A stretch of DNA of 64,000 bases from Weissella hellenica (GTDB lineage: Bacteria; Bacillota; Bacilli; Lactobacillales; Lactobacillaceae): the NCBI RefSeq assembly GCF_005405545.1, contig NZ_BJEG01000010.1, positions 1 to 64,000 on the forward strand. Direction: 5' to 3'. Below, in pieces: positions 25,268-32,091 of the stretch. Positions within the stretch are counted from its first letter, which is position 1. Every line of letters begins with the position of its first letter. The notes below the pieces were generated by a model. That model worked only from the letters and a program-made list of their open reading frames with translations. It did not search any database and had not been told where the DNA came from. A program made the translations under genes and the position numbers.

Positions 25268-25339
25268 AAGCTCCCTAGCAAAATTACATTGCTCAGGTTC
25301 TATGGGTATTTTCTCAGCCAGCACTTGGCACCCCAGCTT
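25268..25339 (-). ncRNA. TPP riboswitch (THI-box)
   Basis: Minus-strand sequence contains the hallmark order GGGGTGCC, GGCTGAGA, ACCC, GAACCTGA, CAATG and AGGGAGC. P1 closes by AAGCT with AGCTT (plus 25335-25339 and 25268-25272). A hairpin TTGTTTA/TAAACAA links the aptamer to the terminator. Thiamine pyrophosphate should switch ykoEDC off. Confidence 0.93.
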
Positions 25340-25357
25340 ATTTGATTCGCTTGTCTT

Positions 25358-25386
25358 AGTATAGGGGCAATTAAAATTATTTGCAA
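25358..25386 (-). promoter_or_regulatory. Predicted promoter of ykoEDC
   Basis: On the minus strand TTGCAA (plus 25381-25386) and TATACT (plus 25358-25363) are spaced by 17 bases, putting the transcript start about 10 bases before the TPP aptamer. Confidence 0.65.
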
Positions 25387-25510
25387 ATTAAACTTATGTT
25401 TATCACAAATTTTAGCTAGATTATATCGAGATAAAAGATACCGTAACGTTGTTTATTTTGGTAAAATAAAGAAGACAGGAAGTAAGGATGAGAAATGGAG
25501 GCATTCGTTC

Positions 25511-26485
25511 GTGGAATCTCAAATAACATTGTTAGGATTGAGCACCAATTATACACTAGCAAAATCTGTGGCTGAAGAGCTGAACATACCATTGACACCA
25601 GTAGATATTCAGCGCTTTGCTGATGGTGAAATTTATGAACGAGTTCAAGAAAGTATTCGTGGGGACGATGTCTATGTTATTGCCCCAATTGCTGAAGAAG
25701 TAAATGATGCTTTCATGGAAATCATGATTGTTGTTGATGCACTACGCCGGTCATCGGCAGGGCAGATTACTGTCGTTATGCCATATATGGGGTATGCGCG
25801 TCAAGACCGTAAAGCAAAGTCTCGTGAACCTATTACTGCTAAAATGGTGGCCTCTTTAATTGAAATGAATGGTGTTGATCGTGTCGTTTCAATCGACCTA
25901 CATGCCCAGCAATTGCAAGGATTTTTCGATATTCCAGTGGATCATTTAAAAGCAGCGCCGTTATTAACAGATTATTTTTATAGTCGTAATATGACGGATA
26001 ACTTGGTTATCGTGTCACCAGACCATACCGGTGCCGGTCGAGCACGTAAATTTGCTGATATTTTGAAAGCACCATGGGGGGTTGTTAATGATAATATCGC
26101 AATGACAAATCCAGAATCAACAGATGCAATCGTTGGTGATGTGAGTGGCCGTCGTGCTGTCATTGTAGATGATATTGTAGATACGGGATACCGTGTACAA
26201 ATGACAGCTCGTGCACTTTTGGCTAATGGGGCAACTGAAGTTTATGTTGCTGCGACTCATCCAGTATTATCCGGAGCTGCTGCTGATAAATTAGCAACTG
26301 ATGATAATATTGAACGGTATATTTTCACAGATACGATTCAAATTCCAGAAGGAAAGTTGAACCCTAAATTTACTGTATTATCGATTGCACCATTATTAGC
26401 AGAGGCAATCCAGCGTATTCACGATAATGATCGCATTGATGTTTTATTGCGTTCAAGTAACAATCCTGACGTTAATATTTACTAA
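25511..26485 (+). CDS. PRPP synthase paralogue with degenerate active-site loops
   Basis: A 324-residue protein of the class I ribose-phosphate diphosphokinase fold. ATP-side features are kept: FADGE (37-41), GYARQDRK (94-101), SREPITAK and the DLHAQQ His (H131). The sugar/catalytic side is altered. The flexible loop that normally reads DKRR, with catalytic Lys and Arg, is VVNDNIAMTN (191-200), and the ribose-5-phosphate loop DTAGT is DTGYR (224-228). SPDHGGV is SPDHTGA. The start is GTG 25511 behind GGAGG. It may be a regulatory, catalytically impaired partner of a second Prs elsewhere, or an enzyme with another substrate. Annotation pipelines will call it prs. Confidence 0.85.
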   Translation: MESQITLLGLSTNYTLAKSVAEELNIPLTPVDIQRFADGEIYERVQESIRGDDVYVIAPIAEEVNDAFMEIMIVVDALRRSSAGQITVVMPYMGYARQDRKAKSREPITAKMVASLIEMNGVDRVVSIDLHAQQLQGFFDIPVDHLKAAPLLTDYFYSRNMTDNLVIVSPDHTGAGRARKFADILKAPWGVVNDNIAMTNPESTDAIVGDVSGRRAVIVDDIVDTGYRVQMTARALLANGATEVYVAATHPVLSGAAADKLATDDNIERYIFTDTIQIPEGKLNPKFTVLSIAPLLAEAIQRIHDNDRIDVLLRSSNNPDVNIY

Positions 26486-26523
26486 TTTTAAATTGTATGA
26501 AGTCAAATTTGGGAGGTACAAAC

Positions 26524-27513
26524 ATGGTTTATGCAGCTGCAGATAACCGGTATGATGTTATGCCATATCGCCGCGTATCGGATTCCGGTTTAATTTTACC
26601 CGCACTGTCTTTCGGTTTGTGGCGCAATTTGGGTGATCAAATGCCACTATCAAATTCACGTGAGGTTATTTTAAAAGCATTTGATAATGGTATCTTTTCA
26701 TTTGATAATGCTTCTAATTATGGCCCATCAGATGGGACTGCTGAAGAAACGTTTGGTGCAGTGTACGAAAAAGATTTACGTCCATATCGTAATGAATTAG
26801 TTATTACAACCAAGGCTGGTTTTCATATGTGGCCAGGACCATTAGGTGAATTTTCGGGTAAGAAAACCCTAACGGCCGCCTTAGATTTATCATTGCAACG
26901 GATGCACTTAGATTATGTAGATATTTTTTACGCCCATCGTTGGGATCCTAATACTAATTTACGTGAAACAGCGCAAGCGCTTGATTTAATGGTTCGTCAA
27001 GGTAAGGCATTGTATGTTGGTGTATCTAATTATACAACTGAGCAAGTGGCTGAAATTTCAAAAATTTTTGATGAATTACATACACCATTTATTGGTAACC
27101 AAATGTCATATAATATGTTTAATCGTGAAGCAGAAGAAAGTGATATGTTATCAACTTTAGATGACCATCATGCTGGTTTAATTGCGTATGGGCCATTGGC
27201 AGAAGGGCTGTTGACGGATCGCTATTTAGATGGGATTCCGGCTGATATGCCATTACATCGAACGAATGCATTTATTCAAAAAGATCCTCAGGGTGCCGTT
27301 GCTAAGCTTAATGCGCTAAATAAAGTTGCTGCTGACCGTGGTCAAACTTTGGCGCAGCTAGCAATGGCTTGGTTGTTACGAGATAAGCGGGTACCGTCAA
27401 TTGTAATTGGCGCTTCTTCAGTTGATCATTTATTGGATAATGTTAAAGTTGCTGATAATATGTCGTTATCAACAGAAGAATTAAATAAAATTGATCAAAT
27501 CCTAAAAGGATAA
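26524..27513 (+). CDS. Aldo/keto reductase
   Basis: A 329-residue NADPH-dependent reductase of the Kv-beta/YghZ-like group. The catalytic tetrad is visible: Asp in FSFDNASNYG with Tyr just after, Lys in ITTKAGF and His in YAHRWDPN. The C-terminal cofactor region reads PSIVIGASSVDHL. ATG 26524 is set by GGGAGG; an in-frame start at 26497 lacks a site. The physiological carbonyl substrate (L-glyceraldehyde 3-phosphate, methylglyoxal or others) cannot be read. It lies 38 bases after the Prs-like gene with no terminator between, so the two probably share a transcript. Confidence 0.88.
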   Translation: MVYAAADNRYDVMPYRRVSDSGLILPALSFGLWRNLGDQMPLSNSREVILKAFDNGIFSFDNASNYGPSDGTAEETFGAVYEKDLRPYRNELVITTKAGFHMWPGPLGEFSGKKTLTAALDLSLQRMHLDYVDIFYAHRWDPNTNLRETAQALDLMVRQGKALYVGVSNYTTEQVAEISKIFDELHTPFIGNQMSYNMFNREAEESDMLSTLDDHHAGLIAYGPLAEGLLTDRYLDGIPADMPLHRTNAFIQKDPQGAVAKLNALNKVAADRGQTLAQLAMAWLLRDKRVPSIVIGASSVDHLLDNVKVADNMSLSTEELNKIDQILKG

Positions 27514-27516
27514 GTT

Positions 27517-27565
27517 AAAATTGTTTATTTTCAAAGTAACAAATATGGAAATAAACAGTTTTTTT
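27517..27565 (+). terminator. Rho-independent terminator
   Basis: AAATTGTTTATTT and AAATAAACAGTTT pair with one mismatch around an inner loop and are followed by a T-run. It ends the Prs-like/aldo-keto reductase unit. Confidence 0.75.
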
Positions 27566-27617
27566 ATTGAAAAATAAGTTGTTATAATCATCAATCATGA
27601 AAGAAGTTAATTAGTAA

Positions 27618-28103
27618 ATGCATAATAATGATATCGTCCGTCGTTTACAATATATTTTTAATATTAGTAGTAAAGATATGTTAGCCATTTTTAAATTGGG
27701 TGATCTGGATTTAACGAAAGCTGAGTTTTTGGCTATAATTGCCAAGCCGGCCCAAGAAAGTGCACGTGATGCGCAATTATCACGGCATGATTTGGAAAAA
27801 TTTATGAACGGCTTAATTGTGTCACAACGCGGGCATAAGAAAAATGAAGATGGTTCTTTGGCACCACAAGATTACAGTATGCAACGTGATAATGATATTA
27901 ATAATGTGGTAATTAAGAAAATTAAAATTGCGATGTCATATACAACCGAAGATTTGTTGGCCTTTTGGCAGGCAGCTGATTTTAAAGTGACGAAGGGTGA
28001 GGTTGGGGCAATGCTCCGTCGCAAATCACATCCTAAATATTTGGTTGCAGGGGATCAGTTTATGCGTAAGTTGTTGATGGGGATGGCAGAAACTTTGCGT
28101 TAA
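27618..28103 (+). CDS. yehS: DUF1456 family protein (YehS-like)
   Basis: A 161-residue soluble protein made of two related halves: NNDIVRRLQYIFNISSKDMLAIFKLGD at the start and NVVIKKIKIAMSYTTEDLLAFWQAAD from about residue 95. This internal repeat is characteristic of DUF1456/YehS. Function is unknown; the helical repeats suggest nucleic-acid or protein binding. It has a weak GAAAGAAG site and stands alone between two non-coding stretches. Confidence 0.8.
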   Translation: MHNNDIVRRLQYIFNISSKDMLAIFKLGDLDLTKAEFLAIIAKPAQESARDAQLSRHDLEKFMNGLIVSQRGHKKNEDGSLAPQDYSMQRDNDINNVVIKKIKIAMSYTTEDLLAFWQAADFKVTKGEVGAMLRRKSHPKYLVAGDQFMRKLLMGMAETLR

Positions 28104-28495
28104 AATGATGCAAATTAATTTGAAATAGAGATACCATTACGACAATAAGTGTTGAAGTTCATCGGTAGTGGATAACTATAATCGATCTATTGTTTAATCG
28201 ACATCTTAAAATAATTTAGTTGCCAGTAAAATTATATTGAATTGATTGATAAACTTTTTGATAATACTGCATAAAAAAAATGAAAATAAAGAAAATAAAT
28301 GGTTGCATCTTAGCTAGCAACAGAGTAAGATGTTGTTTGCGGGTGAGCATACTCCCGGTTAAGTGAAAGTCATAAGCTTTCAACAACCAAGTTGGACGAA
28401 AATCTTTATGAATTTTATTTAGCACTATATACAAAAAAGTAAATAGTACACTGGGATGACCTTACGACGACAATTATTTATCTTAGGAGGTTGTC
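28104..28495. other. Non-coding 390-base stretch upstream of mntH
   Basis: No gene is supported here: a 72-codon minus-strand frame (28216-28434) starts with TTG and has no ribosome site. No clear terminator for yehS is visible. An imperfect inverted repeat ACTATATAC (28424-28432) / GTAAATAGT (28439-28447) around six A residues lies 49 bases before mntH and could be an operator. CATCTTA/TAAGATG (about 28304-28330) may form a hairpin. I do not recognise a manganese riboswitch core. Confidence 0.5.
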
Positions 28496-29890
28496 ATGTC
28501 TGAGGAAGAAATGACGGGAAAAAAAGGCTTTATTCAAAGTGCAGCGAATGATGATAGTCTTGGTGATGTCAATGGATCGGTAGAAATACCCAAAAGCGGT
28601 TCATTTTGGCGTAAATTATGGACTTTTTCAGGTCCAGGAGCGTTAGTTGCCGTTGGGTACATGGATCCGGGTAACTGGGTAACTTCAGTTACTGGTGGAG
28701 CTACTTATCGCTACACACTATTATCAGTTGTTTTGATTTCATCATTGATTGCAATGATGCTACAATACATGGCTGGTAAGTTGGGAATGGTTAAGCACGA
28801 AGATTTAGCCCAAGCTACTAGAAAACGTACGAATAAAACTGGTGGTATTGTTTTATGGGTTATCAGTGAATTAGCTTTGATGGCTACTGATATCGCTGAA
28901 GTTATCGGTGGTGCGATTGCGCTACACTTGCTATTTGGTTGGTCAATGATTGCATCTGTTTTGACGACTGCTTTAGATGTTGTTTTGTTGCTACTATTGA
29001 TGCGTTTTGGATTCCGAAAAATCGAAGCTATTGTTGTCACACTTGTTTTAACGATTTTATTTATTTTCGGATACTTAGTTGTATCATCAGATCCTAACTT
29101 GGCAGCATTGTTTGGTGGTTATTTACCACAACTTCAAGCAGTTAGCACAACTGGTATTCACGGTGCTGATTCACCACTTTTGATGACGCTAGGAATTATT
29201 GGGGCAACTGTTATGCCACATAATTTGTACTTACATTCATCAATTTCACAAACACGTAAGGTTAGTCGTGATAATAAAGCAGAGCTAAAAGAAGGTGTCC
29301 GCTTTATGACATGGGATTCAAATATTCAATTGTCATTGGCTTTTGTTATTAACTCATTCTTGTTGATTTTAGGAGCTTCATTGTTCTTTGGACATGGTGA
29401 TTCAGTTGGAACTTTTGGACAAATGTATAGTGCCTTAAGTGATAGTACCATTGCCGGAGCCATCGCCTCACCAATTCTATCAACTTTGTTTGCTGTTGCT
29501 TTGTTAGCATCAGGGCAAAATTCAACAATTACTGGAACTTTAACTGGTGAAGTTATCATGGGTGGTTTCTTACACTTGAAAGTACCAATGTGGCTACGTC
29601 GTGTGATTACACGTGGTTTGGCGCTAATTCCGGTTGTTGCTTTCACACTAATATATGGTGGGAACGAAGGAAAACTTGATCAGTTGCTTGTTTATTCACA
29701 AGTATTCTTATCAATTGCCTTGCCATTTGCTATGGCACCGCTAATTGCCTTTACGTCTTCTAAGAAGATAATGGGTGAAGATTTTGCTAATCCAAAGTGG
29801 ATGACTTGGGTAGCATGGATTGTATTTATTGTATTAACAGCATTAAATCTTCAATTAGTATTCCAAATTGTTGGTCAAATATTTAGCTAA
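28496..29890 (+). CDS. mntH: Nramp family Mn2+/divalent metal transporter
   Basis: Proton-coupled importer of manganese and related metals. The 464-residue protein has about eleven membrane helices, the metal-binding DPGNW motif in helix 1 (near residue 62) and MPHNLYLHS in helix 6 (near 241), both intact. The first 40 residues are polar and acidic. TTAGGAGG gives a strong ribosome site before ATG 28496. It is a single-gene unit. With the VIT1/CCC1 pair at 13.6 kb it points to active manganese/iron handling, as expected for lactic acid bacteria that rely on manganese. Confidence 0.93.
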   Translation: MSEEEMTGKKGFIQSAANDDSLGDVNGSVEIPKSGSFWRKLWTFSGPGALVAVGYMDPGNWVTSVTGGATYRYTLLSVVLISSLIAMMLQYMAGKLGMVKHEDLAQATRKRTNKTGGIVLWVISELALMATDIAEVIGGAIALHLLFGWSMIASVLTTALDVVLLLLLMRFGFRKIEAIVVTLVLTILFIFGYLVVSSDPNLAALFGGYLPQLQAVSTTGIHGADSPLLMTLGIIGATVMPHNLYLHSSISQTRKVSRDNKAELKEGVRFMTWDSNIQLSLAFVINSFLLILGASLFFGHGDSVGTFGQMYSALSDSTIAGAIASPILSTLFAVALLASGQNSTITGTLTGEVIMGGFLHLKVPMWLRRVITRGLALIPVVAFTLIYGGNEGKLDQLLVYSQVFLSIALPFAMAPLIAFTSSKKIMGEDFANPKWMTWVAWIVFIVLTALNLQLVFQIVGQIFS

Positions 29891-29891
29891 T

Positions 29892-29910
29892 TAGTTAATT
29901 AGATTAACTA
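29892..29910. terminator. Small palindrome right after mntH
   Basis: TAGTTAAT, a 3-base centre and ATTAACTA (29892-29910) form a perfect 8-bp stem beginning two bases after the mntH stop. It is A/T-rich and has no clean T-run, so termination is uncertain. Confidence 0.4.
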
Positions 29911-29991
29911 TTAAAAATTAAGAGGCTTCAGACTTTTGGAACGCGTTTATGTTATAAAAATTTTGGGTTTATAATTAATACATTTTTAACT

Positions 29992-30034
29992 AAAAAGGCG
30001 TTGGGACATATTCTTTTGTCCCAACGCCTTTTTT
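29992..30034 (+). terminator. Strong rho-independent terminator
   Basis: AAAAGGCGTTGGGACA pairs with TGTCCCAACGCCTTTT around a short loop and runs into more T. It isolates mntH from the PadR operon. Confidence 0.9.
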
Positions 30035-30058
30035 GACTATCAAAAAATAAGCAATTTC

Positions 30059-30095
30059 TTGACATACCATTATATGTCGTATAACATAATGGTAT
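30059..30095 (+). promoter_or_regulatory. PadR-operon promoter with palindromic operator
   Basis: TTGACA (30059-30064) with a possible -10 TAACAT (30082-30087) at 17-base spacing is overlapped by a perfect inverted repeat, ATACCATTAT (30064-30073) and ATAATGGTAT (30086-30095). An operator spanning the core promoter fits autorepression by the PadR protein encoded 36 bases downstream. Confidence 0.65.
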
Positions 30096-30130
30096 ATGGA
30101 ATATAACATTAAAAAATAGGGAGAAAAGCC

Positions 30131-30445
30131 ATGAATATTCAAGTACCAACTACGGTACTAGATGGCTCAGTATTAGCAGTATTAACTAAAGCGGATACTT
30201 ACGGATATATTATTACCAAAGCAATGCAAGAATTATTAGGGGTAAGTGAATCCACCATGTATCCGGTACTTAGACGGCTAAAACGCGATGGCTATCTAGA
30301 GACATACGATAAACCATTTGAAGGACGTAATCGACGCTATTACCACATAACTGAGCTGGGAATAAGTCACCTGCAAGAAATTGTTCACTCATGGGCGTCA
30401 TTTAGAGAGGCAGTTGATTCATTATTGGAGGAGCATAATGATTAA
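30131..30445 (+). CDS. PadR family transcriptional regulator
   Basis: A 104-residue winged-helix repressor of the short PadR type: DTYGYIITKAMQELLGVSESTMYPVLRRLKRDGYL is the HTH region (about 22-56), followed by the RNRRYYHITE wing and a dimerisation helix. It heads a three-gene unit and its stop overlaps the next start. A perfect inverted repeat on its promoter suggests it represses itself and the downstream membrane proteins. Confidence 0.9.
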   Translation: MNIQVPTTVLDGSVLAVLTKADTYGYIITKAMQELLGVSESTMYPVLRRLKRDGYLETYDKPFEGRNRRYYHITELGISHLQEIVHSWASFREAVDSLLEEHND

Positions 30446-31055
30446 AGAGTATTTAGATAATGTGAGATCTTATTTGAAAGATTTACCGACTGATGAACGA
30501 GAAGAATTATTACAATTTTACGAAGAACAAATGTTAGATGCGGGCTATTCAATACAAGAAATTGAAGAAAAATATGGGACACCTAAACAATTTGCACGTT
30601 CTTTAAAAATTGAGTATTTTATTGAAAATGATGAAGTAGCTGATGACATGGTACCACGTAGTACGCGAACTAAAAATCGTATGAATCTAGTCTGGTTAGT
30701 GATTCTAGGATTGTTTGCTTCACCAATTTTAATACCGGTTGCTATTGGATTGATTGGTATTTTGATTGCAGCTGTAATTGGCTTCTTGGGTATTTTATTT
30801 GGTATTTATGTTGGTATTATCGGTGTATTGGCAGGTGGCTTGATTGCCTTTGTTAATGGTGTTATTTTACTTTGGCAATCAGTTGCAACCGGTATTTTTT
30901 ACATCGGGGCAGGTTTGCTGTTGACGGGTGCTGTCATTTTCTTTGCACCAATCGTTTGGCGTATTACACGATGGCTATTTGAGATGTTAGTAACATTTAT
31001 TAAATGGATAGGTAATCGTTATTTGATTAAGAATAATGTTAAGGGGGCACGTTAA
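30438..31055 (+). CDS. HAAS/DUF1700 domain membrane protein
   Basis: A 205-residue protein with an N-terminal cytoplasmic HAAS domain, seen as LPTDEREELLQFYEEQMLDAG and YGTPKQFARSL (about 15-60), then roughly four hydrophobic helices (about 85-190) and a basic tail. ATG 30438 overlaps the PadR stop by 8 bases behind GGAGGAG. Such proteins regularly pair with PadR repressors and DUF4097 proteins, and are linked to envelope-stress sensing, though the mechanism is unknown. Confidence 0.85.
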   Translation: MIKEYLDNVRSYLKDLPTDEREELLQFYEEQMLDAGYSIQEIEEKYGTPKQFARSLKIEYFIENDEVADDMVPRSTRTKNRMNLVWLVILGLFASPILIPVAIGLIGILIAAVIGFLGILFGIYVGIIGVLAGGLIAFVNGVILLWQSVATGIFYIGAGLLLTGAVIFFAPIVWRITRWLFEMLVTFIKWIGNRYLIKNNVKGAR

Positions 31056-31056
31056 G

Positions 31057-31872
31057 ATGGGATTAAAAGCAGCATTAATTACTGGTGGTAGCGTCATGGT
31101 TGTTGGTGGTGCGATGGTAGTTATTGGTCTATCTACAGGTGCTAATACAGCTATTACTTGGGATAACGGACCAAAAATTGTGAAAACACATAAATTTAAT
31201 AAAACACTTGCAGATCATCAATATAAAAAACTAACCATTAATGGTGGCTCAAATAGTGTGATTAACTTAGTTCAAGGTGATGAATGGCACATTTCAGGTC
31301 ATTACACAAATGTTGATCAGTTTAATTTGCATGCCGATAATGATGATTTGAAGATTACTATGCATGATCGTGATCGGTTTATTTTGGGCGTTGAGCCATC
31401 GAGTCAAAAGTTAACGATTACGGTACCTCGTGGCATTAATTTAGATCAATTATCAGTTAGGACAGAAGGTAGTGGGATTATTACGAAAGGTATTTCAGCT
31501 AAAAATGTCGCTATTACAAATTATTATGGTGGTGTTCGGCTACAATCACTACATACCAATAAAATTAGCATAAATGGCGAATCAAGCCATTATCGTCTAA
31601 AAGATGTTAATGCAAATCAGTTATATCTAACGGGTGATGATACTACTTTTAATGCTGATCATCTAACACTTAAGGAAGCGAGTGAAATTAAGACTGATAA
31701 TTCAAATATTGAATTAAATAACGTCGCTGTGCCGGGCATGAAAGTTATTAATAGAGATTGTGATCTTGAAGTAAATGATAAAGATCAGGGTGAGACGGAT
31801 TATATCACTGGTGATCAACAAAAAGCCTTGAAGATAACTGGGGAATATAGTGCAATAACAATTAATCATTAA
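31057..31872 (+). CDS. DUF4097-type beta-helix protein, membrane anchored
   Basis: A 271-residue protein with one N-terminal hydrophobic segment (about residues 4-28) and an extracytoplasmic part rich in short beta repeats with the pattern KLTINGGSN, LKITMHD, KLTITVPRG, VAITNYYGG, KISINGESSH. This matches the DUF4097 putative adhesin/LiaX-like fold. ATG 31057 follows AAGGGGGCACG one base after the upstream stop. No catalytic motif is visible. The operon partner is the HAAS protein. Role: probably cell-envelope sensing or protection; inference from family context. Confidence 0.8.
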   Translation: MGLKAALITGGSVMVVGGAMVVIGLSTGANTAITWDNGPKIVKTHKFNKTLADHQYKKLTINGGSNSVINLVQGDEWHISGHYTNVDQFNLHADNDDLKITMHDRDRFILGVEPSSQKLTITVPRGINLDQLSVRTEGSGIITKGISAKNVAITNYYGGVRLQSLHTNKISINGESSHYRLKDVNANQLYLTGDDTTFNADHLTLKEASEIKTDNSNIELNNVAVPGMKVINRDCDLEVNDKDQGETDYITGDQQKALKITGEYSAITINH

Positions 31873-31913
31873 AATTACGCTACATGAGACCAGCAATCTT
31901 TCGAAACCTGCTT

Positions 31914-31959
31914 AAAGAGTATTAATCTATTATTTAAATGATAGATTAATGCTCTTTTT
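31914..31959 (+). terminator. Rho-independent terminator
   Basis: AAAGAGTATTAATCTAT pairs with ATAGATTAATGCTCTTT over 17 bp (one wobble) around a 10-base loop, followed by TT. It ends the PadR operon. Confidence 0.88.
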
Positions 31960-32091
31960 GGCTTATATTTCCTTATGGTCTGATTTATTTTGTGTTGCCA
32001 TTATTTAAATGATAGTTGTTTAACGGTTGAGCTAGTTCTCATTATGTTTTAATGTTTGTTATAATATAAACATTGAAATGGAGATGATCAC

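Noticed and set aside
28216-28434. 72-residue minus-strand frame in the mntH leader
   Set aside because: It begins with TTG, has no ribosome site and shows no family pattern; its hydrophobic stretch comes from A/T-rich sequence.
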